Shown here: piece after piece, positions 18,041-28,500 of the stretch | How positions within the stretch are numbered: position 1 is the stretch's first letter | How the letters are laid out: the number at the start of each line of letters is the position of its first letter | NCBI RefSeq assembly: GCF_004217615.1 | Contig: NZ_SHLD01000001.1 | Span: forward strand, 3,162,001 to 3,226,000 | Direction of reading: 5' to 3' | Length of the DNA stretch: 64,000 nucleotides | DNA from: Micromonospora kangleipakensis | GTDB taxonomy: Bacteria > Actinomycetota > Actinomycetes > Mycobacteriales > Micromonosporaceae | Translations under genes and position numbers: made by a program | Notes under the pieces: generated by a model | Seen by the model: only the letters and a program-made list of their open reading frames with translations | Told to the model about the DNA's origin: nothing | The model's database searches: none

Positions 18041-19183
18041 TCAGACGATCGCCTGCCACCAGCCGTCCACGGCCGGCGGGTCGTCCACCACCACCCGTTC
18101 GCCGGGGCGCGGCACGGCCAGGCGGACGTCCCGGGCCTTCGCCTCCACCCAGAGCCGGTTCACCGGCTCGGCCCAGTCGTGCAGGGCCAGGTTGAACGTC
18201 GCCCAGTGCACCGGGATGAACAGCCCGCCGCGCAGGTCGAGGTGGGCGGCGACCGCCTCCTCGGGGAACATGTGGATGCTCGGCCAGGCCCGGTCGTACG
18301 CGCCGATCTGCATCAGCGTGACGTCGAACGGCCCGTGCTCGGCGCCGATCTCGGCGTACCCCTCGAAGTAGCCGGAGTCGCCGGTGTAGAAGGCTTTGCG
18401 GTGCGCGCCGGCCACCACCCAGGAGCTCCAGAGCGTGCCGTCGCGGCGCAGCCCCCGGCCGGAGAAGTGCTGGGCGGCGGTGGCCGTGATGGTCAGGTCG
18501 CCGATCTGATGGCTCTCCGACCAGTCCAGCTCGACGATCCGCTCCTCGGGCACGCCCCACCGGTCGAGGTGGGCGCCGACGCCGAGCGGCACCAGGAACG
18601 GCGCCGACTGGTGGGCCACCAGCCCGCGTACGGTCGCCAGGTCGAGGTGGTCGTAGTGGTCGTGCGAGATCAGGATGGCGTCCACCGGGGGCAGCTCGTC
18701 GAGGCGTACCGGCGGCTCGTGGATCCGGCGCGGACCGACCCGGGTTGACGGGGAGCACCGGTCGCTCCAGACCGGGTCGAGCAGCACCCGGCGCCCCTCG
18801 ATCTCGATCAGCGCCGAGGCGTGGCCGTACCAGACGACGTTGAGCTCCCGGGCCGGGTCGGCGGCGGGCGCGGCGGACGGACGCAGCAGCGGCACCCCAC
18901 CGTCGGGCCGCCGCTTCTGCTTGCCGAAGATCAGCTCCTTGACCAGGTTCCGGCCCGGGTCGGCGACCATCGTGCGGGTGCTCGTCGGGTTGTGGAAGGT
19001 GCCGTCGCGGAACCGGGGCGAGCGGGCCGCCCGCTCCGCCCGCGCGCCGGTCAGCCGGCCGCCGAGCTGCGCCGGCACGTCGCGGCCCACCCAGGCCACG
19101 CCGGCCAGCGCCGCCACCCCGGCCATCCGCCACAGTCGGCGGCCGAGCGCCCGCTCCACCGCCCGATCCGCTGTCTCGCCCAT
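18041..19183 (-). CDS. Metallo-beta-lactamase-fold hydrolase (NAPE-PLD/UlaG-like)
   Basis: A 380-residue protein with a short hydrophobic N-terminal segment (residues about 16-33), then an MBL domain with the zinc motif SHDHYDHLD and later His/Asp ligands (TGDSGYFEGYAE, IPVHWATFNLALHDW). The overall layout, including FHNPTSTRT and VWYGHASALIEIEGRRVLLDP, matches the NAPE-PLD-like group of phosphodiesterases. It is probably membrane-associated. Substrate unknown. ATG at 19183 follows GGAGGGG; the longer frame to 19693 has no support. Confidence 0.87.
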   Translation of the reverse strand: MGETADRAVERALGRRLWRMAGVAALAGVAWVGRDVPAQLGGRLTGARAERAARSPRFRDGTFHNPTSTRTMVADPGRNLVKELIFGKQKRRPDGGVPLLRPSAAPAADPARELNVVWYGHASALIEIEGRRVLLDPVWSDRCSPSTRVGPRRIHEPPVRLDELPPVDAILISHDHYDHLDLATVRGLVAHQSAPFLVPLGVGAHLDRWGVPEERIVELDWSESHQIGDLTITATAAQHFSGRGLRRDGTLWSSWVVAGAHRKAFYTGDSGYFEGYAEIGAEHGPFDVTLMQIGAYDRAWPSIHMFPEEAVAAHLDLRGGLFIPVHWATFNLALHDWAEPVNRLWVEAKARDVRLAVPRPGERVVVDDPPAVDGWWQAIV

Positions 19184-19509
19184 CGTCGTCCCCTCCGCCG
19201 TGTCCCGCAGTACACGGTAGCCACCCCGGCGCCGTCGTGCCCTCGCGCTCAGCCCAGCCGGCGCCGGACCGGCCCGGCACTCCTCGCGTACCTCGGCGAG
19301 GGTGGCGGGGGAGCGGGCCGCTTGCCCTGCCACGTCAGTGCCTTCATGCCTGAATGTTCCCTCTTCGGGTGCCCTCCATCGGACTGCTACCCGCGCTCGG
19401 GGACTTGAACCGGCGGTGGGCGGCGCCCCCGGGCTCAGGGCCCGCCGCCCTGGCATCCCCTGGCGCCGCCGTTGCCCCACGGCCCGTCCCTGCTGTCCGG
19501 AGAGCCTTT

Positions 19510-19591
19510 GGAGCTGATGTCGGCAACGAATCGGGCCTCGCCCGGTGCGGTTCCGTCCGGCGCGCCGTGATGTCGTGGACGATTCAGCTCC
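19510..19591. repeat. Palindromic element, copy A (GGAGCTGA ends)
   Basis: An 82-bp stretch begins GGAGCTGATGTCGGCAACGA and ends with an imperfect inverted copy, TCAGCTCC at 19584-19591. Reading inward from each end, the arms agree over about 20 positions with one gap. A second element with nearly the same left arm lies at 56987-57081. It looks like a small non-coding dispersed repeat (MITE-like or RNA hairpin). Confidence 0.6.
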
Positions 19592-19662
19592 ACAGCACGC
19601 CCTCCACGGGCCCGTCGCGTGCGGCGGCCAGCCGTCCGGTTCCGGCGTCCGGTCCCGGAAGC

Positions 19663-19699
19663 GGTCCGACCGCCGTACCCCTCGCTGGGGCACGGCGGT
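19663..19699 (-). terminator. Terminator of the sdhCAB operon
   Basis: CCGACCGCCGT (19663-19673) pairs with ACGGCGGTCGG (19689-19699). After one mismatch, CCCC pairs with GGGG around a 5-nt loop, giving a 15-pair stem. It lies 27 bp beyond the sdhB stop. Confidence 0.75.
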
Positions 19700-19726
19700 C
19701 GGTGACGGCGCTGGGGGCGGCCGGGC

Positions 19727-20488
19727 TCAGGAGCCCGGCGTGTCGCCGCGCTTGGCGGTCGCCGCGAGGTAGTCGCGGTTGAGCCGGCCGATGGTGTTCA
19801 GCGGGATGCCCTTCGGGCAGACCGCGGTGCACTCACCGGCGTTGGTGCAGCCGCCGAAGCCGGCCTCGTCGTGCGCGTCGACCATGCCGATCACCCGGGT
19901 GTACCGCTCGGGCTGGCCCTGCGGCAGCAGCGAGAGCTGGGTGAGCTTGGCGGCGGTGAAGAGCATGCCGGAGCCGTTCGGGCAGGCCGCCACGCAGGCG
20001 CCGCAGCCGATGCAGGCGGCCGACTCGAAGGCGGCGTCCGCGTTGGCCTTGGCCACCGGGGTGGAGTGCGCCTCGGGGGCGCTGCCGGTCGGCGCGGTGA
20101 TGTACCCGCCAGCGGCGATGATCTTGTCGAAGGCGCCCCGGTTGACCACCAGGTCCTTGATGACCGGGAAGGCGCGGGCCCGCCACGGCTCGATGTCGAT
20201 CGTCTCGCCGTCGGAGAACTGCCGCATGTGCAGCTGGCAGGCGGTGGTGCCGCGCTGCGGCCCGTGCGCGTCGCCGTTGATCATCAGGCCGCACATGCCG
20301 CAGATGCCCTCGCGGCAGTCGTGGTCGAACGCCACCGGCTCCTCGCCGGCGAGGATCAGCCGCTCGTTGAGCACGTCGAGCATCTCCAGGAACGACATGT
20401 CCGGGGAGACGTCGTCGACCTGGTAGGTCACCATCCGACCCTTGTCCTCAGGGCCCTTCTGGCGCCAGATGCGCAGGGTCAGGTTCAC
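19727..20488 (-). CDS. sdhB: Succinate dehydrogenase iron-sulfur subunit
   Basis: A 253-residue SdhB. An N-terminal [2Fe-2S] ferredoxin-like domain carries [15 protein letters not shown] and a later Cys in GTTACQLHM, and a C-terminal domain carries [15 protein letters not shown] and [16 protein letters not shown] for the [3Fe-4S] and [4Fe-4S] clusters. It passes electrons from the flavin of SdhA to the membrane heme subunit. GTG at 20488 overlaps the sdhA stop as GTGA. It is last in the operon sdhC-sdhA-sdhB and is followed by a strong hairpin. Confidence 0.95.
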   Translation of the reverse strand: MNLTLRIWRQKGPEDKGRMVTYQVDDVSPDMSFLEMLDVLNERLILAGEEPVAFDHDCREGICGMCGLMINGDAHGPQRGTTACQLHMRQFSDGETIDIEPWRARAFPVIKDLVVNRGAFDKIIAAGGYITAPTGSAPEAHSTPVAKANADAAFESAACIGCGACVAACPNGSGMLFTAAKLTQLSLLPQGQPERYTRVIGMVDAHDEAGFGGCTNAGECTAVCPKGIPLNTIGRLNRDYLAATAKRGDTPGS

Positions 20489-22422
20489 TTGTAGCTCCGC
20501 TGCGTGGGGTGGACGTATTCGAACTTCAGGTCTTCCTTGTGCAGCACGGACGGCTCGCCGGTGCCGGTGTACTCCCAGGCCGCCACGTACGCGAAGTGCT
20601 CGTCGTCGCGCTGCGCCTCGCCGTCGGGGGTCTGGTGCTCGGCCCGGAAGTGGCCGCCGCAGGACTCCTCGCGGTGCAGGGCGTCGATGCACATCAGCTC
20701 GGCGAGCTCGAAGAAGTCGGCCACCCGGCCGGCCTTCTCCAGCGACTGGTTGAGCCCCTCGCCGTCGCCCGGGACGCGGACCCGCTGCCAGAACTGCTCG
20801 CGCAGCGCCCGGATCTCGTCGATCGCCTTGCGGAGACCGGCCTCGGAGCGCTCCATGCCGCAGTGCTCCCACATGATCTGGCCCAGCTCCCGGTGGAACG
20901 AGTCCACCGTCCGGTCGCCGTTGACGGCCAGCAGCCGCTGGATCCGGTCCTCGACGTCGGCGCGCGCCTCCACCACCGCCGGGTGGCTCGCCTCGACCCT
21001 CTCGAACGGGCCGGCGGCCAGGTAGTTGGCGAGGGTGCTGGGCAGCACGAAGTAGCCGTCGGCCAGGCCCTGCATCAGGGCCGAGGCGCCGAGCCGGTTC
21101 GCGCCGTGGTCGGAGAAGTTCGCCTCGCCGATCACGAACAGGCCCGGGATGGTCGACTGGAGGTCGTAGTCGACCCAGAGGCCGCCCATCGTGTAGTGCA
21201 CGGCCGGGTAGATCCGCATCGGAACCTCGTACGGGTCCTCGCCGGTGATCCGCTCGTACATCTCGAAGAGGTTGCCGTACTTGGCCTCGATCGCCTTGCG
21301 GCCGAGCCGGTTGATCGCGTCGGCGAAGTCGAGGTAGACGCCGAGCTTGGTCGGGCCCACGCCGCGGCCCTCGTCGCAGACGTTCTTCGCGGCGCGGGAG
21401 GCGATGTCGCGGGGGACCAGGTTGCCGAAGGAGGGGTAGATCCGCTCCAGGTAGTAGTCCCGCTCGTCCTCGGGGATGTCCGTCGGGTTGCGGTCGTCGC
21501 CCTTGGCCTTCGGCACCCAGACCCGGCCGTCGTTGCGCAGCGACTCGCTCATCAGGGTCAGCTTCGACTGGTGGTCGCCGGAGACCGGGATGCAGGTCGG
21601 GTGGATCTGCGTGTAGCAGGGGTTGGCGAAGTACGCGCCCTTGCGGTGCGCCCGCCAGGTGGCGGTGACGTTGCAGCCCTTGGCGTTGGTGGAGAGGTAG
21701 AAGACGTTGCCGTAGCCGCCGGAGGCGAGCACGACCGCGTCGGCCATCTCGGTGGTGATCTCGCCGGTGACCAGGTCCCGGACCACGATGCCCCGGGCCT
21801 TGCCGTCGACGACGATCAGCTCCAGCATCTCGTGCCGGGCGTTCATCTCCACGTTGCCGAGGCCGATCTGCCGCTCCAGCGCCTGGTACGCGCCGAGCAG
21901 CAGCTGCTGGCCCGTCTGGCCCCGGGCGTAGAAGGTGCGCTGTACCTGCGCGCCGCCGAACGAGCGGGTGTCGAGCAGGCCGCCGTACTCGCGGGCGAAG
22001 GGCACGCCCTGCGCGACGCACTGGTCGATGATGTTGACCGAGACCTCGGCCAGCCGGTGCACGTTCGACTCCCGGGAGCGGAAGTCGCCGCCCTTGACGG
22101 TGTCGTAGAAGAGCCGGTGCACCGAGTCGCCGTCGTTGCGGTAGTTCTTGGCGGCGTTGATGCCGCCCTGCGCGGCGATCGAGTGGGCCCGGCGCGGGCT
22201 GTCCTGGTAGCAGTAGGACTTGACCTGGTAGCCCTGCTCGGCCAGGGTGGCCGCGGCGGAGCCGCCGGCCAGGCCGGTGCCCACCACGATCACCGTCATC
22301 TTGCGGCGGTTGGCCGGGTTGACCAGCTTCGCCTCGAAGCGGCGGCGGTCCCAGCGGGTCTCGATCGGACCCTCGGGAGCCCTGGTGTCGGCGATCGGCT
22401 CGCGCTCAATGAAGAGATCCAT
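20485..22422 (-). CDS. sdhA: Succinate dehydrogenase flavoprotein subunit
   Basis: A 645-residue SdhA/FrdA. The FAD-binding motif is [20 protein letters not shown] and the covalent-flavin histidine region is [21 protein letters not shown] and the C-terminal ESCGGHFR segment carry substrate and active-site residues. It oxidises succinate to fumarate in the TCA cycle, at the inner face of the membrane. Length and motifs match the actinobacterial type-B enzyme. Only 2 bp separate it from sdhC, and it overlaps sdhB. Confidence 0.96.
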   Translation of the reverse strand: MDLFIEREPIADTRAPEGPIETRWDRRRFEAKLVNPANRRKMTVIVVGTGLAGGSAAATLAEQGYQVKSYCYQDSPRRAHSIAAQGGINAAKNYRNDGDSVHRLFYDTVKGGDFRSRESNVHRLAEVSVNIIDQCVAQGVPFAREYGGLLDTRSFGGAQVQRTFYARGQTGQQLLLGAYQALERQIGLGNVEMNARHEMLELIVVDGKARGIVVRDLVTGEITTEMADAVVLASGGYGNVFYLSTNAKGCNVTATWRAHRKGAYFANPCYTQIHPTCIPVSGDHQSKLTLMSESLRNDGRVWVPKAKGDDRNPTDIPEDERDYYLERIYPSFGNLVPRDIASRAAKNVCDEGRGVGPTKLGVYLDFADAINRLGRKAIEAKYGNLFEMYERITGEDPYEVPMRIYPAVHYTMGGLWVDYDLQSTIPGLFVIGEANFSDHGANRLGASALMQGLADGYFVLPSTLANYLAAGPFERVEASHPAVVEARADVEDRIQRLLAVNGDRTVDSFHRELGQIMWEHCGMERSEAGLRKAIDEIRALREQFWQRVRVPGDGEGLNQSLEKAGRVADFFELAELMCIDALHREESCGGHFRAEHQTPDGEAQRDDEHFAYVAAWEYTGTGEPSVLHKEDLKFEYVHPTQRSYK

Positions 22423-22424
22423 GG

Positions 22425-23114
22425 TCAGGACACCAATCCGGTGAGTACGGCGAACGGAACCACCAGGTAGCCGGCGCAGAGCACGACCGCGAAGACCAGC
22501 GCCGCGGCGCGCGCCCGGCGCTCACCCTTCGGGGTCTGCTGGCCCAGGCTGCGGAACGCGCTGAAGGCGCCGTGACGCAGGTGGAAACCGAGCGTGACGA
22601 TCGCCAGGGCGTAGAAGAGCGTGACGTACCAGCGCTCCGGCGCGAAGTCGGCGACCACGTTGCCGTACGGGTTGCTGGCGTCGCCCTGCGGGTTCAGGTG
22701 ACCGGTGGTCAGGTCCAGGATGTGGTAGATCACGAAGAGCAGGATGATCACCCCACCCCAGCGCATCGTCCGGGCCGCGTAGCTGCCCCGCACCTTCTTG
22801 CGGTGCGCGTACCGGACCGGGCGGGCGGCGCGGGCACGCATCGCGAGCACGGTCGCGGCGCCGATGTGGGCCAGCACGGCGACGGTCAGCACGGTCCGCT
22901 GGATCCACAGGTACCAGGTCGAGGGGAGCAGCGGCGTGCCGATGTCGCGCAGCCAGTGCGCGTAGTGGTCGAACGAGGTCTCCCCCGTGAACACCTTCAG
23001 GTTGCCGAGCATGTGCGCGATCAGGAACAGCGCCAGGAGAATGCCCGTCACCGCCATGACGGCCTTCAGGCCGACGTTCGAGCGGATGGGCGACCGAGTT
23101 TTCGTGATTACCAC
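22425..23114 (-). CDS. sdhC: Succinate dehydrogenase cytochrome b subunit
   Basis: A 229-residue membrane anchor with five hydrophobic helices and histidines placed for two hemes ([48 protein letters not shown]). It matches the b558 single-anchor family, so no SdhD is expected and none is present. I chose GTG at 23114: a -10-like TAGCGT lies 7 nt upstream, which suggests a leaderless mRNA. The alternative ATG at 23156 would leave only 35 bp to lysR and lies within the likely promoter. Confidence 0.92.
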   Translation of the reverse strand: MVITKTRSPIRSNVGLKAVMAVTGILLALFLIAHMLGNLKVFTGETSFDHYAHWLRDIGTPLLPSTWYLWIQRTVLTVAVLAHIGAATVLAMRARAARPVRYAHRKKVRGSYAARTMRWGGVIILLFVIYHILDLTTGHLNPQGDASNPYGNVVADFAPERWYVTLFYALAIVTLGFHLRHGAFSAFRSLGQQTPKGERRARAAALVFAVVLCAGYLVVPFAVLTGLVS

Positions 23115-23121
23115 GTGACCG

Positions 23122-23151
23122 ACGCTAGGAGCAGTTTGATCAGTCGTCCAA
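23122..23151 (-). promoter_or_regulatory. Candidate promoter of sdhCAB
   Basis: On the minus strand TTGGAC (23151-23146) and TAGCGT (23127-23122) are 18 bp apart. Transcription would begin about at the GTG of sdhC, giving a leaderless message. The LysR-type dyad lies just upstream of the -35, the usual place for activation. Confidence 0.5.
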
Positions 23152-23172
23152 TGCATCGACCTCGCAGTCTTG

Positions 23173-23187
23173 ATAGCCGTAGGCTAT
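23173..23187. promoter_or_regulatory. LysR-type operator (T-N11-A dyad)
   Basis: ATAGCCGTAGGCTAT is a perfect 15-bp palindrome with a 3-bp centre, matching the T-N11-A consensus of LysR-family regulators. It sits 5 bp before the lysR start and upstream of the sdhC promoter. It therefore probably mediates autorepression of lysR and control of sdhCAB. Confidence 0.7.
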
Positions 23188-23191
23188 GTAG

Positions 23192-24121
23192 ATGCAGCTC
23201 CATCAGCTCCGGTACTTCGTCGCGGTCGCAGAAGTACGACATTTCACCCAAGCTGCCGACCTGGTAGGCATAACCCAGCCCTCGTTGAGTAAGCAAATTC
23301 ACGCCCTGGAGACCGACCTCGGAGCCCCGCTCTTCGAACGGGTAAGGGGCAACATCGCCCTCACCGCCGCGGGCGAGGTGCTGCTCCCGATGGCCAAGCG
23401 GATCCTCGCCGACGTCGACACGGCCACCCGGGAGGTGCAGGAGCTGGTCGGGCTGCGCCGGGGCCGGGTGCGGCTCGGCGCCACCCCCAGCCTGGCCACC
23501 TCGCTCGCCCCGCCGGTGCTGCGCCGGTTCCGCGACGCCCACCCCACCGTCGACCTCCGGGTGGAGGAGGGCGGCTCGCAGGACCTGGTCCGCGACCTGG
23601 TCCGCGGCGACCTCGACCTGGCGCTGATCATCATGCCGGCGGCGGGCATCGATCCCGGCCTGCGCGCCGACCCGATCCTGCGGGAGAGCCTGGTGGTCGC
23701 CTCGGTGGACCCGCTGCCGGCCACCTCGGGCACCGGCGAGCTGCGCATCACCGACCTGCGCGACCAGCCCCTCGTCATGTTCCGCGAGGGCTACGACCTG
23801 CGTGACGCCACCCTCCAGGCCTGCCGGGACGCCGGCTTCGAGCCGACCCTGTCGGTCGACGGCGGGGAGATGGACGCCGTGCTCAGCTTCGTCGAGGCCG
23901 GGCTCGGCGCCGCCCTGGTGCCCGGGATCGTGGTCGCCCGCCGGCCCGGCATCCGGGTCACCCGGCTCGCCCCGCCGGGCGTACGACGGACCATCGCGGT
24001 GGCCCGCCGCAAGGACGTGGTCCCCACCCACGCCGGCCGCGAACTGCGGCGGATCCTGCTCGAGTACGTCCACGACGCCACCGGCAGCGACGACCTGCCG
24101 CCCGGGGTGGAGCCGCTCTAG
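23192..24121 (+). CDS. LysR-family transcriptional regulator
   Basis: A 309-residue regulator. The N-terminal winged helix-turn-helix is canonical (MQLHQLRYFVAVAEVRHFTQ, then AADLVGITQPSLSKQIHALE), followed by a linker helix and a two-lobed effector-binding domain ending near residue 300. It is divergent from sdhCAB, and the shared operator suggests it controls succinate dehydrogenase; the effector is unknown. The start is only 5 bp from the palindromic box, so its mRNA has a very short or absent leader. Confidence 0.93.
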   Translation: MQLHQLRYFVAVAEVRHFTQAADLVGITQPSLSKQIHALETDLGAPLFERVRGNIALTAAGEVLLPMAKRILADVDTATREVQELVGLRRGRVRLGATPSLATSLAPPVLRRFRDAHPTVDLRVEEGGSQDLVRDLVRGDLDLALIIMPAAGIDPGLRADPILRESLVVASVDPLPATSGTGELRITDLRDQPLVMFREGYDLRDATLQACRDAGFEPTLSVDGGEMDAVLSFVEAGLGAALVPGIVVARRPGIRVTRLAPPGVRRTIAVARRKDVVPTHAGRELRRILLEYVHDATGSDDLPPGVEPL

Positions 24122-24277
24122 TCCCGAGGCGGGTCGAGGCCCCGGTCAGGGGATCGTCCTCCGCCGGCTGGCGGTATCACCTGACGTGGATTCTTCGCCG
24201 AGCGGCGGCCGGCTAGAGTCGCACGGCCACCGGAGGTCGGTGGAACCACTACCCGACCGGAAGGACCTTCCGCAGGT

Positions 24278-25531
24278 ATGGGACAGAACGCGCGAAGGTC
24301 CACCCTGCGGGCCGGCGGCGACGTCTTCGTGCGGGACGGGCTGACGCTGCTCACCTACAGCGCCCTCGGTGCCTACACCTTCTGGCTGTACGCCTTCGGT
24401 CCGGCCCTTGCGCTGCTTCGCCAGGAACTCCACTTCTCCTACACCGTGCTCAGCGTCTACTCGGCGCTCTGGGCAGCCGGTTCCGTGCTGTCGGGAGCCG
24501 CTTTCGCCCCGTTGGCGGCGAGGATGGGCCGCCGTGCGGTGCTGTGGCGGTCGGCGCTGGTGACCACCGCAGGCGCCGCCCTGTTCACCATCACCCAGAG
24601 CATCCAGCTCACCATGCTGGGCGCACTTGTCATGGGCTTTGCCGGCACCACCGTGCAGACCACCACCCAGTCGCTGGTCGCCGACCATCATGGCCCGCGA
24701 CGAGACCAGGCACTGGTCGAGATGAACATCGGGGCCGGCCTCTGCGCCGTCATCGCTCCGCTGGCCCTCGGAATGAGCCATGCGCTCACCAGCACCTGGC
24801 GGGTTGCCATGGCTCTCCCCGCCGTCATCCTGGTCGCCCTGGCCGTCGTCCACCGGCACCAGCCGTTCCCGTCAGTGCCGCGCCCACCCGCCGCGCGGCG
24901 GGGCGGACACCGCGCCGGGCTCTCCGTGGTCTGTCGGTTGCTGGCGCTGCTGGTGGCGGTCGGCATCGGGGTCGAGTTCTGTGTCGTGTACTTCGGCGCG
25001 GAGCTGTTGAGCGGCGCCAGAGGGTTCTCCACCTCCACCGCGGCGACAGCCATGACGGTGTTCTACGCGGGCATCCTGCTCGGTCGGCTCGCCGGTGCTC
25101 GTCTCACCCGCCGTCCCGGGCGCGCTGCCTTTCTGACGGGGTTGTCCCTGGCGGTCACCCTCGCCGGTCTGGCTGCCCTGTGGCTTCCCGGGGGCGTCGT
25201 CCCCGCCCTGCTCGGTCTCTTCGTCACAGGTCTGGGCATCGCCAACCAGTTCCCGTTGGCCCTCGCCCTGACCCTGGCCGCGGCCCCGGACGACACCGAC
25301 GCTGCCAACGCCCTCGTCCAGCTGCTCGGCGGGGTGCTGGTCCTCGGCGCCCCGTTCCTGCTGGGCCTTCTCGCCGACCATGTCGGACTGACCACCGGTT
25401 TCGCCGTGGCGCCCGTCCTGACCGCCCTCTCCGCTCTGCTGCTGTACGTGGCGCTCCGCTGGGAGGGCTCAGCTGATCCGGCCGGCGTGGCCCCCGGTCA
25501 GCGCCCCTCGGCGTCGTCCATGGCCCGGTAG
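24278..25531 (+). CDS. MFS transporter
   Basis: A 417-residue protein with about 12 transmembrane helices. The loop between helices 2 and 3 reads LAARMGRRAVLW, a major facilitator signature. It is an antiporter or exporter of unknown substrate. ATG at 24278 follows GGAAGGA, though that site sits 12-15 nt upstream. It overlaps the convergent hrpA gene by 34 bp. No neighbouring gene hints at the substrate. Confidence 0.85.
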   Translation: MGQNARRSTLRAGGDVFVRDGLTLLTYSALGAYTFWLYAFGPALALLRQELHFSYTVLSVYSALWAAGSVLSGAAFAPLAARMGRRAVLWRSALVTTAGAALFTITQSIQLTMLGALVMGFAGTTVQTTTQSLVADHHGPRRDQALVEMNIGAGLCAVIAPLALGMSHALTSTWRVAMALPAVILVALAVVHRHQPFPSVPRPPAARRGGHRAGLSVVCRLLALLVAVGIGVEFCVVYFGAELLSGARGFSTSTAATAMTVFYAGILLGRLAGARLTRRPGRAAFLTGLSLAVTLAGLAALWLPGGVVPALLGLFVTGLGIANQFPLALALTLAAAPDDTDAANALVQLLGGVLVLGAPFLLGLLADHVGLTTGFAVAPVLTALSALLLYVALRWEGSADPAGVAPGQRPSASSMAR

Positions 25532-28500
25532 ATCCGCTGCTCCGACACCGGGTACGGGGTGCCGAGGCCCTGAGCGAAGACGTTCACCCGAAGCTCCTCG
25601 ATCATCCAGCGGATCTGGCGTGCCGCCGCCGAGCTCCGCCGGGCCGGTGGCAGCGCGGCGAGCATGTCCGCGTACTCCTTCTGGACGACCGCGATCCGGT
25701 CCTGCTGTTGCTTGTCCCGCTGCGGGTTGCCGGGCAGCCGGTCCAGCCGGCGCTCGATCGCGGTGAGGTAGCGCAGCAGGTCGGCGAGGCGGGCGTACCC
25801 GGTCTCGGTGATGAAACCCTTGTGCACCAGGCCGGAGAGCTGGTTGCGGATGTCCGCCAGGGCGGCCACCACGGCCAGGTTCCGGGTCGCGCCGAGCCGC
25901 TGCTCCACCGCGTACGCGGCGGCGAGCACCTTGCGGACCCGGTCCATCACCTCGACCACGGTGTCCACCAGGTCGGCGCGGACCTTGTCGCGCAGCGCGG
26001 CGAAGCCCTCCGCGTCCCAGGCCGGGCCGCCCGCGTCGGCGATCAGCTTGTCGATCGCCGCGCCGGCCGCGTCCTCGATCAGCTCCTGCACGCCGCCGTG
26101 CGGGTTGCGGCTCAGCGCCAGCTTCGCCTCGTTGGACAGCCGCCCCTGGAGGAACTTCGCCGGGGAGGGCACGGTCAGCCGCAGCAGACGCCGGGTGCCC
26201 GCCCAGTGCGCGGCGGCCTGCTCGGCCTCGGAGTCGAAGACCTTCACCCCGACCGTGGCGCCCTCGTCGACCAGGGCCGGGTACGCGGTCACCGCGTAGC
26301 CCGCCCGCACCTGCTCGATGGTGCGCGGCAGGGTGCCGATGCTCCACTCCTTCAGCCCGGTGCGGGCCACGTCCGGCGCGGCGGCGGCGACGACCTGGCG
26401 TACCTCCTGGCGGAGCTCGCGTTGCAGGGTCGGCAGGTCCTTGCCCTCGGCGACGGGCTTGTCGTCCTCGCCGAGCACCCGGAACGTCACCCGCAGGTGC
26501 GGCGGCAGCTTCGCCACGTCCCAGGCGTCCCGGGGGACGGTCACCCCGGTCATCCGGCGCAGCTGCCGGGTCAGCGCGTCGAGCAGCGGCTCCTCGCCGG
26601 CCGGCAGCTCGGCGAGCGCGGCGCGGGCGTAGTCCGGCACCGGGACGAAGTTGCGGCGGACCGCCTTGGGCAGCGACCGGATCAGCGCGACGACCAGCTC
26701 CTCGCGCAGCCCCGGCACCTGCCAGTCGAAGCTCTCCGCCGGCACCTGGTTGAGCATCGGCAGCGGGATGTCGACGGTCACCCCGTCGGTGGGGGTGCCC
26801 GGCTCGAAGCGGTAGGTCAGCGGGAGCGCGACCCCGTCGGCCCGCCACTCGTCCGGGTAGTCGGCCTCGTCCACCCCGCCCCGGCCGGCGTTGACCAGCA
26901 GCTCCCGGGTGAAGGTGAGCAGGTCCGGCTGGTCCCGGCGGGTCTTCTTCCACCACGAGTCGAAGTGCCGCCCGGAGACCACGTCGGCGGGGATCCGCTG
27001 GTCGTAGAAGCCGAAGATCGTCTCGTCGTCGACCAGGATGTCCCGCCGCCGGGCCCGGCTCTCCAGCTCCTCGATCTCGGCCAGCAGCCGCTGGTTGTCC
27101 CGCCAGAACTGGTGGTGGGTCTGCCAGTCGCCCTCGACGAGGGCGTGTCGGATGAACAGCTCCCGGGACAGCGCCGGGTCGATCCGGCCGAAGTTGACCT
27201 TGCGGGAGGTGACCAGCGGGATGCCGTAGAGGGTGACCTTCTCGTAGGCCATCACCGCGGCCTGCTTCTTCTCCCAGTGCGGCTCGCTGTAGCTGCGCCT
27301 GACCAGGTGCTGGGCCAGCGGCTCGACCCACTCGGGCTCGATCCGGCCGTTCACCCGGCCCCAGAGCCGGGAGGTCTCCACCAGCTCGGCGGCCATCACC
27401 CAGCGCGGCGGCTTCTTGAACAGCGCCGACCCGGGGAAGAGCGCGAACTTCGCCCCCCGGGCGCCCAGGTACTCGTGCTTCTGGGCGTCCTTGAGCCCGA
27501 CGTGGGAGAGCAGGCCGGGCAGCAGCGACTGGTGCACCTTCGGGGTGTCGATCTCCTCCGGCAGGTCCGCGCCGATTCCGCGCCGCCCGCCCTCGCCGTC
27601 GCGCGCCGGTCGCCCTCCTTCCGGGGTACGCAGCACCTGGCGCAACTGGCTGACGATGTCCTGCCACTCGCGGACCCGCAGGTAGTTCAGGTATTCCGCC
27701 TTGCACATCCGGCGGAACGCGCTGGACGACAGCGTCCGCTGCTGCTCCCGCAGATAGCGCCAGAGGTTGAGGAAGGCGACGAAGTCCGACTCGGCGTCGG
27801 CGAACCGGGCGTGCGCCTGGTCGGCCTGGGCCTGCTTCTCCGCCGGCCGCTCCCGCGGGTCCTGGATGGAGAGGGCGGCGGCGATCACCACCACCTCGGT
27901 GGCGCAGCCGTTGCGCTCGCCCTCCAGGACCATCCGGGCCAGTCGCGGGTCGACCGGGAGCTGCGCCAGCCGCCGGCCCTGCGGGGTGAGCCGCTTCCCC
28001 GGGTCGGTCTCGGTCGGGTCCAGCGCGCCCAGCTCGTGCAGCAGGTTCACGCCGTCGGTCACGTTGCGCCGGTCCGGCGGGTCGATGAACGGGAACGCGC
28101 CGATGTCGCCCAGCCCGATCGAGGTCATCTGGAGGATGACCGAGGCCAGGTTGGTGCGCAGGATCTCCGGGTCGGTGAACTCGGGGCGGGAGAGGAAGTC
28201 CTGTTCGTCGTAGAGCCGGATGCAGATGCCGTCCGAGGTACGACCGCAGCGCCCCTTGCGCTGGTTGGCCGAGGCCTGCGAGACCGGCTCGATGGGCAGC
28301 CGCTGCACCTTGAGCCGGCTGCTGTAGCGGGAGATCCGCGCCGTGCCCGGGTCGACGACGTACTTGATGCCGGGGACGGTCAGTGAGGTCTCCGCGACGT
28401 TGGTGGCGAGCACCACCCGGCGTCCGGCGTGCGGGGCGAAGACCCGGTGCTGCTCGGCGGTGGAGAGCCGGGCGTAGAGCGGCAGGATCTCGGTGCCGAG

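Larger units (their letters stand above)
19184..19726. other. 543-bp interval with terminator and palindromic element
   Basis: No credible gene is present. It contains the GGAGCTGA-type inverted-repeat element (19510-19591) and the sdh terminator (19663-19699), listed separately. A short tRNA-T-arm-like string near 19409 does not fold into a tRNA. Confidence 0.6.

Noticed and set aside
19395..19425. tRNA 3'-end-like string (reverse of GGTTCAAGTCCCC)
   Set aside because: The T-arm stem does not pair beyond two bases, and no acceptor, D or anticodon arm is found on either side.
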